Shown: in pieces, positions 1 through 13,467 of the stretch
Layout: each line of letters begins with the position of its first letter
Numbering within the stretch: the first letter of the stretch is position 1
From: Aquibacillus koreensis
GTDB lineage: Bacteria; Bacillota; Bacilli; Bacillales; Amphibacillaceae
Direction: 5' to 3'
Assembly (NCBI RefSeq): GCF_025154055.1
Contig: NZ_JAOALK010000017.1
Coordinates: 1 to 54,098 of the forward strand
Length of the DNA: 54,098 bases
Program-made: the position numbers and the translations under genes
The notes under the pieces: model-generated
Database searches by the model: none
What the model saw: the letters and a program-made list of their open reading frames with translations, nothing else
What the model was told of the DNA's origin: nothing

Positions 1-95
1 GGACAGCGAAGACGTTGAGACCCCACAGGGAGCGTTCTTTGTGACCGAGGAGGCTCAGCGCGAGCCCACGGAAAGCGAAGTGTATTTCCGGAACG
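1..95. repeat. Dispersed Bacillaceae intergenic repeat, cut by window edge
   Basis: This GC-richer stretch contains GAGACCCCACAGGGAGCG, GAGGAGGCTCAGC and GGAAAGCGAAGTGTATTTCC, a series of words I recall from a widespread non-coding repeat found between genes in many Bacillaceae genomes. Several short inverted pairs (GGAAA...TTTCC) suggest a folded element. It has no convincing reading frame. The left part lies outside the window. Assignment is from memory of the family, not from a search. Confidence 0.55.
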
Positions 96-305
96 ATAAA
101 GCAATGTTATCATTTCTAGCTACTTCGCTTTTTAGATCAACGAAGAACTAATTCAAACCTTGCTCAACCAAAAATCCATGCATGCAGTCACCGAAAAAGA
201 ACAATAATATGAACAATCGACAAAATTCTATTCTAACCCTTGAAAGCAAGCCCAATTTTGAGTACACTTTTAAGGATGTAAAAAAATATGAGGAGTGATC
301 AGATC
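96..305 (+). other. upp upstream region, no gene seen
   Basis: About 210 AT-rich bases between the edge repeat and upp. I see no coding frame with a ribosome binding site and no clear terminator or sigma-A promoter pair. It probably carries the upp promoter or an operon junction, but nothing can be assigned. Confidence 0.3.
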
Positions 306-935
306 GTGAGTAATTTAATTGTACTGGATCATCCATTAATTCAACACAAATTAACTTACATAAGAAATAAGAACACAGGAACTAAAGAATTCCGTGAACT
401 TGTTGATGAAGTTGCAGGACTTATGGCATTTGAAATCACTAGAGATTTACCATTAGAAGAAATCTCTGTTGAAACACCGGTTACAACTGCAAAAACGAAA
501 ACACTTAGTGGGAAAAAGATTGGGTTAATCCCCATCTTACGTGCAGGTTTAGGCATGGTAGACGGTATCCTACGTATGATCCCAGCTGCGAAAGTTGGAC
601 ATGTTGGACTATATCGTGACCCACAAACACTAAAACCAGTGGAGTATTATATTAAACTTCCATCTGACATCGAAGAGCGTGAACTAATTGTAATCGATCC
701 GATGCTAGCAACAGGTGGTTCAGCAAATGACGCCATCCATTCATTAAAAAAACGCGGCGCAACAAACATTAAATTAATGTGCCTTGTAGGTGCTCCTGAA
801 GGGGTAAAAGTCATTCAAGATGAACACCCAGATGTTGATATCTATCTTGCTGCACTAGACGAATGCTTAAACGACCATGGCTATATCGTACCTGGCCTTG
901 GTGATGCTGGTGACCGTTTGTTTGGAACGAAATAA
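306..935 (+). CDS. upp: Uracil phosphoribosyltransferase
   Basis: Salvages uracil by joining it to PRPP to give UMP in the cytosol. The protein matches the Bacillus Upp family along its whole length. The PRPP-binding loop reads [12 protein letters not shown] and the uracil-binding C-terminus reads [18 protein letters not shown] chose the GTG at 306 (209 residues, the usual family length) because AGGAG at 291-295 sits 10 bases before it; the ATG at 288 would overlap that ribosome binding site and add six non-conserved residues. mnaA follows after 24 bases, so the two are probably co-transcribed. In B. subtilis upp lies directly before the atp operon; here two further genes separate them. Confidence 0.95.
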   Translation: MSNLIVLDHPLIQHKLTYIRNKNTGTKEFRELVDEVAGLMAFEITRDLPLEEISVETPVTTAKTKTLSGKKIGLIPILRAGLGMVDGILRMIPAAKVGHVGLYRDPQTLKPVEYYIKLPSDIEERELIVIDPMLATGGSANDAIHSLKKRGATNIKLMCLVGAPEGVKVIQDEHPDVDIYLAALDECLNDHGYIVPGLGDAGDRLFGTK

Positions 936-959
936 ATATATTATGTTGGAGTTGGTTTA

Positions 960-2099
960 ATGGGTAAGCCGATTAAAGTCATGACCATTTTTGGTACAAG
1001 ACCCGAAGCAATTAAGATGGCACCTTTAGTCTTAGAACTAAAAAAAAGACCAGAACAATTTGAAACAATTGTGACCGTGACCGCTCAACATAGAGAAATG
1101 CTAGACCAAGTACTTGATATCTTTGGCATTACGCCTGACCATGACCTAAACATCATGAAAGCAAGACAAACATTAGCGCAAATAACAACGAGAGCCTTAG
1201 AAGGTCTTGATCAAGTCATGCAAGAAACGAAACCAGATATCGTCTTGGTCCATGGTGATACGACGACAACCTTTGCGGCGTCCCTCGCCGCTTACTATAA
1301 TCAAATTGCAGTAGGGCACGTAGAAGCAGGTCTTCGTACGTGGAATAAGTATTCGCCATATCCAGAAGAAATGAATCGTCAGCTCACCGGTGTGATGGCG
1401 GATCTTCACTTTGCGCCAACCGAACAGTCGAAGCAAAATTTATTAAATGAAAATAAAGCCTCTGACAAGATCTTTGTAACTGGAAATACGGCAATTGACG
1501 CACTAAAAACAACAGTCGATGATAGCTATCAAAGTGACGTATTAAAAGGCTTAGGTGACAAACGCCTTGTCTTAATGACTGCACACCGCAGAGAAAACCT
1601 TGGTAAAAACATGACCCAAATGTTCCGCGCGATCAAACGTTTAGTAGAGGAACATGATGATGTCCAAGTTATTTACCCCGTTCACTTAAACCCTGTTGTC
1701 CAAGAGACTGCGAATGAAATTCTTGGAAATGACGATCGAGTGCAGTTAATCGAGCCACTTGGTGTAGTGGATTTCCATAACTTCGCAAGTCGAGCACACC
1801 TGATTTTAACAGACTCTGGTGGCGTCCAAGAAGAAGCGCCATCGCTAGGTGTTCCAGTCCTTGTCTTGCGCGATACAACAGAACGTCCTGAAGGTATTGC
1901 AGCAGGAACGCTAAAATTAGCAGGAACAGATGAAGATACCATTTTCAACCTGGCAAACGAACTATTATCAGACCCAGAAGCACACAAAAAAATGGCGCAA
2001 GCATCCAACCCTTACGGAGATGGACAAGCATCAGCAAGAATCGCAGACGCAATCCGCTATTTCTTTAAGCAAATTGATGAAAAGCCATCTGAATTTTAA
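960..2099 (+). CDS. mnaA: UDP-N-acetylglucosamine 2-epimerase (non-hydrolysing)
   Basis: Interconverts UDP-GlcNAc and UDP-ManNAc in the cytosol, supplying ManNAc for wall teichoic acid linkage units or other surface glycans. The 379 residues match the WecB/MnaA family length. Visible family motifs are FGTRPEAIKMAPL at the N-terminus, VHGDTTTTFA, GHVEAGLRT, AHRREN and the C-terminal DSGGVQEEAPSLG with RDTTERPE, which form the two-domain GT-B-like nucleotide pocket. The gene lies 24 bases behind upp and is closed by a strong terminator. It fits functionally with the tagO, tagD and glycan genes after 33 kb. wecB is an alternative symbol for the same activity. Confidence 0.93.
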   Translation: MGKPIKVMTIFGTRPEAIKMAPLVLELKKRPEQFETIVTVTAQHREMLDQVLDIFGITPDHDLNIMKARQTLAQITTRALEGLDQVMQETKPDIVLVHGDTTTTFAASLAAYYNQIAVGHVEAGLRTWNKYSPYPEEMNRQLTGVMADLHFAPTEQSKQNLLNENKASDKIFVTGNTAIDALKTTVDDSYQSDVLKGLGDKRLVLMTAHRRENLGKNMTQMFRAIKRLVEEHDDVQVIYPVHLNPVVQETANEILGNDDRVQLIEPLGVVDFHNFASRAHLILTDSGGVQEEAPSLGVPVLVLRDTTERPEGIAAGTLKLAGTDEDTIFNLANELLSDPEAHKKMAQASNPYGDGQASARIADAIRYFFKQIDEKPSEF

Positions 2100-2103
2100 A
2101 AAA

Positions 2104-2130
2104 ACTGCCGAGAAGCTCGGCAGTTTTTTT
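2104..2130 (+). terminator. Rho-independent terminator after mnaA
   Basis: CTGCCGAG, loop AAG, CTCGGCAG followed by seven T. The stem starts right after the mnaA stop codon, so it ends the upp-mnaA transcript. Confidence 0.92.
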
Positions 2131-2154
2131 CTCTTCTGGATGGAATGACCACTA

Positions 2155-2280
2155 ATTCAGTGACTGCGACACCGAATTCAGTAACTTTTCCGGCTAATTC
2201 AGTGAACCCGACACGCAATTCAGTATCTTCCACCGCTAATTCAGTGAACCCGACACCGAATTCAGTATCTACTCATTCCG
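2155..2280 (+). repeat. 21-bp tandem array, locus 1 (six units)
   Basis: Six units begin with ATTCAGT at 2155, 2176, 2197, 2218, 2239 and 2260, an exact 21-base spacing. The best-preserved unit reads ATTCAGTGAACCCGACACCGA. The array begins 25 bases after the mnaA terminator and ends at the 3' end of the NERD gene. Because 21 is a multiple of three, reading through it gives a false protein repeat (NSV plus four residues). Same family and orientation as 3262-3387, and opposite orientation to 27466-27597. Confidence 0.9.
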
Positions 2281-3223
2281 CTATCCGATACACCCGACTT
2301 TTTGTCTCACCTTCTGCACGGAGTCCCATTGATCGCAGCATCAACTGTGCGATATTAGCTGATTTAAGGTGCAAAAAGTCACGACATTGCTTATTAGAGA
2401 TTGTTGGTTGAATCAATAACAAATAATCACGAATTGCTTTCACATGTGCATCTTTTGAAAAGCTAGAACAGGAAGGGCATAACCATTTTCCGTACACTCG
2501 TTTCATCGGGAGGGATTTACAGTTGGGGCAATGCACACCGGTTAATAGATCCTTTACTTTAATCTCATATTTTTCTAGCAGATTTAGATCGACCGGTGTA
2601 TGGAACCTCTCAATTAATGCAGATATCTCGCCAACATTCAAATAGGTTTGATCATATTTGTCTTGCAATTGTATGATTGCACCAACTATATTTTCAGCAT
2701 GCATAACCTGACTAAATATCTGACTTTGATTTGCTGCATTCGTTTTGAGAATGGTGGATGGATGACTAATAGAAACTAGTGTCTCAATTGGTGGGTGGCC
2801 AAAGCCGTTAATGAAGAGCCATTTTTGCAGCTGTTCCTTGTGAAAGCTCACTTGGGTGATCGGATTACGGTAACCCTCCTCGACATCATTAGCGAGACGA
2901 ATCATTTGATTGAATTCCGTATCGAAAAACAATGTGCCGAACATATTTTTTGATTCAACAATAATAATTAATTTCGGTGAAAGAATAAGACCATCCATTT
3001 GAAACGGAATACCGTCCTGGAACAACCGAGCGCCGGCTAAAACAACAAAGCCGTCTTGAGGTAACCTTTTTAACTGTCTTGCTAACTCTTTTTCTCCTCT
3101 CAATCCAGCAACAATCTTCATATAATCATCTTTTAGTTTGATATAACTAGTATGACTAGAGGACAGGCGTTGCAATAAAGCATCCATTTTACTAATTTGT
3201 TCAGCAGTTTCTTCTATACTCAT
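2273..3223 (-). CDS. NERD domain protein with zinc ribbon
   Basis: Predicted nuclease-related-domain protein of 316 residues, function unknown. The N-terminal half carries the NERD-like core: GLRGEKELARQLKRL, a hydrophobic strand and IIIVESKNMFG, where the acidic residue and the ESK motif resemble a restriction-endonuclease fold. A four-cysteine zinc ribbon follows (CPNC then CPSC, about 15 residues apart), then a helical C-terminal part. I start at the ATG whose complement is 3221-3223, because an AGGAGG (complement of 3232-3237) lies 8 bases upstream; the frame is open 32 codons further, but only through repeat DNA. The gene is bracketed by two 21-bp arrays and opposes both neighbours, which suggests an accessory insertion. 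DNA binding or cleavage is an inference from the family name. Confidence 0.8.
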   Translation of the reverse strand: MSIEETAEQISKMDALLQRLSSSHTSYIKLKDDYMKIVAGLRGEKELARQLKRLPQDGFVVLAGARLFQDGIPFQMDGLILSPKLIIIVESKNMFGTLFFDTEFNQMIRLANDVEEGYRNPITQVSFHKEQLQKWLFINGFGHPPIETLVSISHPSTILKTNAANQSQIFSQVMHAENIVGAIIQLQDKYDQTYLNVGEISALIERFHTPVDLNLLEKYEIKVKDLLTGVHCPNCKSLPMKRVYGKWLCPSCSSFSKDAHVKAIRDYLLLIQPTISNKQCRDFLHLKSANIAQLMLRSMGLRAEGETKSRVYRIAE

Positions 3224-3261
3224 TCCACAAACCTCCTTTTTGATATAATAGCTTCTAGTTA

Positions 3262-3387
3262 ATTCAGTGACAAATTGCGATAATGCAGTGAACCCGACAC
3301 CGAATTCAGTGAAAATCACGTTTTATTCAGTGAAAACGACACATTTATCAGTAACACCACCCCCGAATTCAGTAACTTCACCACCCC
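3262..3387 (+). repeat. 21-bp tandem array, locus 2 (six units)
   Basis: Six units at 3262, 3283, 3304, 3325, 3346 and 3367 keep an exact 21-base spacing. Core words are ATTCAGTGA and GAACCCGACACCGAATTCAG, so it is the same family and orientation as 2155-2280; units 2 and 5 have diverged heads (ATGCAG, TATCAG). It lies between the NERD gene start and the protease start, so any promoters for those divergent genes must sit in or beside it. Confidence 0.9.
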
Positions 3388-3458
3388 ACCACAAAAAAAC
3401 TGCATACACCCACCCAAAACCGCACAACCTAAGACTTAAAAAAGGGGAAATGCTACTT

Positions 3459-5660
3459 ATGAAGCTTGCATCACACATACTAATTATCGCGACAATACTT
3501 ATTTCTTCTATATATATACCGCTGCAACAAAAACCAACACAAACGCATGCTGAGCAAGAAGAGCATTCAATCATCATCGAAGTAGAAGGTAATCCGCACG
3601 AACATGAACAATACATTAAAGATTACCACCCATTTGTAGAAGTGGTCCAAGTGTACGATACGATTTTTCACGGCCTTGCACTAAGAGGTACAGTAGACAA
3701 GCTCCAACGCATGGGCTCCTTGCATTTTGTGAAAAAATCATATCCGGTCCGCACTTATCAGACAAACATAAGCAAAAGTGAGCTCCAAATTAACCGCAGT
3801 GTGCCATTCTTGCAAGAAGAAAACCCATCTACGTACACGGGTGAAGGGGTAAAGGTTGGTGTGATTGATACAGGTGTCGACTATAGTCATCCAGACCTCC
3901 AAAGAAACTTCAAAGGTGGATACGATCTCGTCGACTTGGACGATAATCCAATGGAAACATTACCGGAACAAGGTGTGCCAACTTTGCATGGGACACATGT
4001 GGCGGGAATTATTGCTGCCAATGGAAATATGAAGGGAGTAGCCCCTGAAGCGGAGCTATATGGCTACCGAGCACTAGGACCGGGTGGGAGAGGAACCTCA
4101 GTCCAAGTAATCGCTGCAATCGAAAAGGCGGTAAAAGACGGAATGGATATTATCAACATGTCGCTTGGGAACACAGTAAATGGTCCGGACTGGCCGACGA
4201 GTATTGCGGTGAATCACGCGGTTGACCGAGGTGTATCCGTTGTGATCGCGAATGGGAATGCCGGGCCAAACAATTGGACTGTTGGCTCACCAGCTACATC
4301 ACCAAAAGCATTATCTGTTGGTGCATCTACACCGCCGCTTAGCATTCCGGTACTACAAGATCGTTTTAACAAAAAGCAAATCCAACTTCAACCACTCATG
4401 GGCGCGAAGCAATGGGACCTTCAAAAAGATTACAAACTTGTTGATGGCGGAATAGGTGAAGAAACAATTCAGAATGCAAAAAACAAAATCGTACTGATGC
4501 AACGAGGGAAAATTCCGTTTTCAGAGAAAGCAAGACAAGCGGAGTTAGCAGGTGCTCGCGCTGCGATTATTTATAATAATGAAGAAGGTCCTTTTGCAGG
4601 TTCTGTTGCAGATGGCCCTGGAGATGTTCAAATCCCGGTTGCAGCCGTTTCGAAGGCAGATGGCGAATGGCTCCTGCAACAAATAAATCAACAGGATTAC
4701 TGGATTGATACAGCATACAGACAATCCCAAGATGAAATTACAGATTTTAGTTCCCGAGGTCCTGTAACCGCAAATTGGCATATCAAACCTGAGATCGTTG
4801 CACCAGGTGCAGCAATTAATAGTACAGTCCCTGGAGGCTATATGGAACTTCAAGGAACGAGCATGGCATCGCCCCATGTCGCGGGTGGACTAGCGCTCGT
4901 GAAACAAGCGCATCCGGATTGGAGTCCGGAAAAGTTAAAAGGTGCTTTGCTAACATCCGCCCTCCCATTAAAAAAAGCTGATAACTTATATGACCCTATT
5001 GATCAAGGCATGGGGAGAATGCGGCCCCAGCATGCAATCGAAACTGGTACAATTATTTACAATCCGATGCTTGCATTCGGTAAAATAGACAAGCTTAAAG
5101 ATTCTCGATCGGTGAAGGTGAAAATCGAAAATGTATCAAAAGAAACAAAAACGTATTATTTTGAATTACCAAAAGACCCGCATGGCATAAGTTGGCAACT
5201 TCCCTCGTCATTCACACTAAAACCTGGCGAAAAGAAAACAGTCCCGATTCAGTTATCCGTTGTGAGTGCGATGATGGATGAAGGATTACATCAAGGTTGG
5301 GTTGCGTTAAAGGAAAAAGAGAAGACCTATCAACTTCCCTATCTATTTGTAAACAAGGAAGCAGACTACCCTAAAGCAATGGGACTTGAATTTGCATTAA
5401 AAACATTTTCGGATGACGCGTATGAATATCGTATCTATTTACCAGAAGAAGCAGCATCCGTCACTGTTGATTTGTATGACCCACAGTCACTAACGTTCAA
5501 AGAGACACTTCTATTTATAGAAGATACAGAAGCTGGGGTGATAGAAGGGACGATGCAAAAAAGAGAGGTAGCAGAAAGAGGCGAGTTTATAGCCAATATC
5601 ACCGTAGAGACAAAGGACCGGAAAACATACAGTTATCAAGAAGCCTTATTCATTGAATAA
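3459..5660 (+). CDS. vpr: Secreted subtilisin-like serine protease, Vpr type
   Basis: Extracellular S8 peptidase of 733 residues. It has an N-terminal signal peptide (MKLASHILIIATILISS), an inhibitor-like propeptide, then the catalytic triad: Asp137 in VGVIDTGVDYSHPDL, His177 in HGTHVAG and Ser468 in GTSMASPHVAGG. A protease-associated (PA) insert lies at about residues 340-420, between His and Ser, as in B. subtilis Vpr (806 residues). The C-terminus is a beta-rich extension. I chose the ATG at 3459 because GGGG at 3444-3447 precedes it and a signal peptide follows; 64 further upstream codons are open but come from repeat DNA. It has its own terminator and is absent at this position in B. 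subtilis, so it is an accessory insertion before the atp operon. The exact orthology to vpr is likely but unproven. Confidence 0.85.
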   Translation: MKLASHILIIATILISSIYIPLQQKPTQTHAEQEEHSIIIEVEGNPHEHEQYIKDYHPFVEVVQVYDTIFHGLALRGTVDKLQRMGSLHFVKKSYPVRTYQTNISKSELQINRSVPFLQEENPSTYTGEGVKVGVIDTGVDYSHPDLQRNFKGGYDLVDLDDNPMETLPEQGVPTLHGTHVAGIIAANGNMKGVAPEAELYGYRALGPGGRGTSVQVIAAIEKAVKDGMDIINMSLGNTVNGPDWPTSIAVNHAVDRGVSVVIANGNAGPNNWTVGSPATSPKALSVGASTPPLSIPVLQDRFNKKQIQLQPLMGAKQWDLQKDYKLVDGGIGEETIQNAKNKIVLMQRGKIPFSEKARQAELAGARAAIIYNNEEGPFAGSVADGPGDVQIPVAAVSKADGEWLLQQINQQDYWIDTAYRQSQDEITDFSSRGPVTANWHIKPEIVAPGAAINSTVPGGYMELQGTSMASPHVAGGLALVKQAHPDWSPEKLKGALLTSALPLKKADNLYDPIDQGMGRMRPQHAIETGTIIYNPMLAFGKIDKLKDSRSVKVKIENVSKETKTYYFELPKDPHGISWQLPSSFTLKPGEKKTVPIQLSVVSAMMDEGLHQGWVALKEKEKTYQLPYLFVNKEADYPKAMGLEFALKTFSDDAYEYRIYLPEEAASVTVDLYDPQSLTFKETLLFIEDTEAGVIEGTMQKREVAERGEFIANITVETKDRKTYSYQEALFIE

Positions 5661-5672
5661 GGCTCCTTCTTT
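5642..5672 (+). terminator. Terminator overlapping protease stop codon
   Basis: AGCCTTATTC, loop ATT, GAATAAGGCT, followed by CCTTCTTTT. The stem includes the TAA stop codon. The T tract is interrupted, so efficiency is uncertain. Confidence 0.7.
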
Positions 5673-5856
5673 TAAAAAGTATTTTTTTATAAAAATTCAA
5701 GAAATGTTCACAAAATTGTAAGTTTCAGTAGCAGACCTATTCCTTTATAATAGATGGTACACGATCGCACTCATGCTTTATATCATAAGGGTAAAACCAA
5801 TCAAAACGAATAAACATGAGAATATTATCCAATTCACAAAATGTACACTAAATCAA

Positions 5857-5885
5857 TTGACAATAGATTACCCCTATTGTATGCT
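5857..5885 (+). promoter_or_regulatory. Sigma-A promoter of the atp operon
   Basis: A perfect -35 TTGACA at 5857-5862, a 17-base spacer, and a -10 TATGCT at 5880-5885. It sits about 80 bases before the first operon gene and behind the protease terminator. It is the best sigma-A match in the 288-base gap. Confidence 0.75.
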
Positions 5886-5964
5886 AATTTAGTGTGGATG
5901 ATAGGGTTTACATAGGTGTGATTTATGTCACTGCGAGTAACGCTCGGTTATGATAGGAGCTGTT

Positions 5965-6186
5965 ATGGTGAACGGTAAATCGAATAGTCCTTTTAAAGGA
6001 ATGGCGCTAACGAGTAGTGTTTTAGCGCAACTAGTTGGAGGTCCTCTTGTTGGGATATACATAGGCACTTGGTTAGATGACCGATTATCTACAGATCCAC
6101 TTTTTCTAATACTTGCCCTGATCTTAGGACTAGCAGCAGGTATTTATGGAACCATTCATTTAGTACGAAAATATACGGGAGACTGA
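5965..6186 (+). CDS. atpZ: AtpZ/AtpI-type small membrane protein
   Basis: A 73-residue membrane protein encoded first in the ATP synthase operon, of the small AtpZ/ATPase_gene1 type thought to help assembly or ion homeostasis of the Fo part. It has two predicted membrane segments, one around VLAQLVGGPLVGIYIGTWL and one around LFLILALILGLAAGIY, joined by a charged DDR loop. AGGAG at 5955-5959 lies 5 bases before the ATG at 5965; a GTG at 5968 has better spacing, and an ATG at 5950 would place the ribosome binding site inside the gene. The function is inferred from family and position only. Confidence 0.8.
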   Translation: MVNGKSNSPFKGMALTSSVLAQLVGGPLVGIYIGTWLDDRLSTDPLFLILALILGLAAGIYGTIHLVRKYTGD

Positions 6187-6192
6187 ATAAAT

Positions 6193-6564
6193 ATGCAGCA
6201 GTATAAGAAAATGATAACCCGTCAACGTAAATGGATGTTCTATCTTCTTGCAATTTTTGTGCTAGGGGCTGGCTTTACAGAGTATCTTAGCATTTTCCTC
6301 GGACTCCTCCTAGGGACTGTATTGAGCTTTTACAATCTATGGTTGATGCAAAGAAAGATCAATCAGTTTGGACAAGCACTAGCTGAAAATACAAGTTCGC
6401 CTAAAGGGATTGGATCATTTTCGCGATTAGCGACAGCCGGGCTTGCCGTAATAATCGCCCTTCGGTTTGAGGAATATTTCCATTTGACGGCTGTGATTAT
6501 TGGATTAATGACAACTTATGTTGTTATTATGATAGATTTTGCACTTTTTAGATCAAGAGACTAG
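6193..6564 (+). CDS. atpI: ATP synthase subunit I (AtpI)
   Basis: A 123-residue protein with about four hydrophobic segments. It belongs to the AtpI family (ATP synthase I chain) that sits ahead of the Fo genes and is thought to assist c-ring assembly. The pattern is a basic N-terminus (KKMITRQRKWMF), two closely spaced helices, a basic loop with LMQRKINQFG, then two helices. It lies 6 bases behind the previous gene and 24 before atpB. Sequence conservation in this family is low, so the assignment leans on topology and operon position. Confidence 0.85.
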   Translation: MQQYKKMITRQRKWMFYLLAIFVLGAGFTEYLSIFLGLLLGTVLSFYNLWLMQRKINQFGQALAENTSSPKGIGSFSRLATAGLAVIIALRFEEYFHLTAVIIGLMTTYVVIMIDFALFRSRD

Positions 6565-6582
6565 CTTAAAGAAGAGAGGTGA

Positions 6583-7317
<735 letters not shown>

Positions 7318-7322
7318 AATAA

Positions 7323-7580
<258 letters not shown>

Positions 7581-7598
7581 TAATTATATTATTTAAAG

Positions 7599-7634
7599 TG
7601 GCGAAGTTCGTCTAAGACAACCTTCGCCATTCCT
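7599..7634 (+). terminator. Intercistronic hairpin between atpE and atpF
   Basis: TGGCGAAG...CTTCGCCA forms an 8-base outer stem with more pairs inside, followed by TTCCTTT. The T tract is poor, so it is more likely a partial terminator or mRNA-stabilising hairpin that raises atpE over downstream genes than a full stop. The atpE-atpF gap (197 bases) is by far the widest in the Fo part of the operon. Confidence 0.6.
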
Positions 7635-7777
7635 TTATACACAGTATCAAGGATCAAAGAAACATCGGCAACATGCAAATAGCTAATGCCGAGGTTTTCT
7701 AATGCCTGCTATGCAGGTTTTACTTATGAAACAAAGTGAACTGAAATAGATAGAATCGCCCGAAAGGAGTGAATACT

Positions 7778-8302
7778 TTGCAATTATACGCTAACTCACT
7801 AGTAGTTGGGGCTGTAGGTGGCCTTCACCCTGTTGATATGGCATTTGCGCTTGTTAGTTTCCTCATCCTATTGGCTCTATTGAAAAAATACGCATGGGGT
7901 CCATTAATGAACAAAATGGAAGAGCGTGAAAACCACATTGCCAACGAGATTGATATTGCGGAGAAAAACCGTACAGAAGCAGAAAAATCTGCGCGTGATG
8001 CAGCAGAGCAGTTGAAAAACACGCGTCAAGAAGCACAAGCAATTATCGAAGACGCGAAAAAAGCTGCTACAGAACAAGAACAACAGATCCTTGAAGCTGC
8101 TCGTCAAGCGGCAGAGCGCTTAAAGAAATCTGCACAAGAAGATATCGAGAACGAAAAAGAAAAAGCAATCCAAGCTCTTCAAGAACAAGTTGCTTCTCTA
8201 TCTGTTCAAATTGCTAGCAAAGTAATTGAAAAAGAAATTAATGCACAGGATCAAGAAAAATTGATTGCCGAGTACATTAAAGAGGTAGGAGAAGACCGAT
8301 GA
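7778..8302 (+). CDS. atpF: ATP synthase Fo subunit b
   Basis: The peripheral stator stalk, 174 residues. A single N-terminal membrane helix (MAFALVSFLILLALLKKYAWGPL) is followed by a long charged coiled coil rich in Glu, Lys and Ala, the normal b-subunit layout. I start at the TTG at 7778, since AGGAG at 7765-7769 lies 8 bases upstream; a GTG at 7769 overlaps that site. Its stop overlaps the start of atpH by four bases (ATGA), which suggests translational coupling. Confidence 0.93.
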   Translation: MQLYANSLVVGAVGGLHPVDMAFALVSFLILLALLKKYAWGPLMNKMEERENHIANEIDIAEKNRTEAEKSARDAAEQLKNTRQEAQAIIEDAKKAATEQEQQILEAARQAAERLKKSAQEDIENEKEKAIQALQEQVASLSVQIASKVIEKEINAQDQEKLIAEYIKEVGEDR

Positions 8303-8841
8303 GTAAAGCTAATGTCGCCAAACGCTATGCAGAAGCTCTTTTTCAACTCGGTCAAGAGAAGTCAAAGTTAGATGCAATGGAACCAGAACTTCTTATTGTG
8401 AAGGAAGTTTTTGAAAATAACAAAGAATTTAATGCATTCTTGCAGCATCCAAGAGTAAGTAACGAGAAAAAGAAACAACTCATTAAAGAAGCATTCCAAG
8501 GTTTCTCTGCTGATGTTGTGAATACACTAAATCTTTTGGTGGATCGACATAGTGAATATGCTGTTACATCCATCATTGATCATTTTGTTTCGTTAGTACA
8601 GGGTGCTAAAGGAATAGCGGAAGCGTACGTTTATTCTGTTCGAGAGCTTACAGAGGATGAGAAGAAACAACTTTCTACTACATTCGCCAAAAAGCTGAAC
8701 AAGCATGAACTTATAATTGTAAATATTGTAGACCCAACGATTCTTGGTGGTGTAAAAATCAAGATTGGTAACACAATCTACGATGGATCAATTAAAGGTA
8801 AGTTGGATCGCTTAGAACGGAAAATCGTAACTGCAAATTAA
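8299..8841 (+). CDS. atpH: ATP synthase F1 subunit delta
   Basis: Links the stator stalk to the top of the F1 head. The 180 residues match the OSCP/delta family. The N-terminus reads NVAKRYAEALFQLG and the C-terminus has the signature DPTILGGVKIKIGN with YDGSIKGKLDRL. It overlaps atpF by four bases and is followed after 21 bases by atpA. Confidence 0.95.
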   Translation: MSKANVAKRYAEALFQLGQEKSKLDAMEPELLIVKEVFENNKEFNAFLQHPRVSNEKKKQLIKEAFQGFSADVVNTLNLLVDRHSEYAVTSIIDHFVSLVQGAKGIAEAYVYSVRELTEDEKKQLSTTFAKKLNKHELIIVNIVDPTILGGVKIKIGNTIYDGSIKGKLDRLERKIVTAN

Positions 8842-8856
8842 GGATGATAGGGGTGA

Positions 8857-10371
<1,515 letters not shown>

Positions 10372-10379
10372 GAAAATAG

Positions 10380-11285
<906 letters not shown>

Positions 11286-11298
11286 TACAAAAAAGTGA

Positions 11299-12792
<1,494 letters not shown>

Positions 12793-12794
12793 TA

Positions 12795-12917
12795 GAAAGC
12801 GGAGCGGGCTCGATCAGGTGCGACCGCATAAGCAGAGCGTCGCATGTGGCCTGATCTTTGGTCACTGGAGACGAACTGCTTATGTCGCGAGCACCTAGCC
12901 CGTGTAGCTGGACTATG
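12795..12917. repeat. Large imperfect inverted-repeat element inside the atp operon
   Basis: Between atpD and atpC lies a GC-richer element that folds end to end: CGGGCT (12805) with AGCCCG (12897), AGGTGC with GCACCT, CATAAGCAG (12827) with CTGCTTATG (12876), CGTC with GACG, and an inner GTGGCC/GGTCAC stem. It is flanked by GAAAGCGGAG on the left and TAGCTGGAC on the right. This layout resembles a dispersed repeat I recall from Bacillus genomes (GCGGAG ... GCATAAGC ... GCTTATG ... AGCTGGAC). Its position inside a core operon means it is transcribed with atpD. Confidence 0.75.
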
Positions 12918-12929
12918 CCAGGAAGCTGA

Positions 12930-13427
<498 letters not shown>

Positions 13428-13434
13428 AAAATAA

Positions 13435-13467
13435 GGCTTTAATCCATAATGGATTAAGGTCTTTTTT
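13435..13467 (+). terminator. Terminator of the atp operon
   Basis: CTTTAATCCA, loop TAA, TGGATTAAGG, followed by TCTTTTTTT. It begins seven bases after the atpC stop codon. Confidence 0.9.

Noticed and set aside
2145-2411. Small protein with NSV repeats
   Set aside because: The open frame is a by-product of the 21-bp repeat (a multiple of three). It has no good ribosome binding site, and its end runs antisense to the NERD gene.
3224-3319. N-terminal extension of the NERD protein
   Set aside because: These codons read repeat DNA in reverse; a strong AGGAGG precedes the internal ATG.
3267-3458. N-terminal extension of the subtilase
   Set aside because: These 64 codons translate the 21-bp array; the Shine-Dalgarno and the signal peptide begin at 3459.
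5716-5751. Second atp promoter with TATAAT at 5746
   Set aside because: The nearest -35-like TTGTAA is 24 bases away, and the properly spaced hexamer TTTCAG is poor; the promoter at 5857 is much better.
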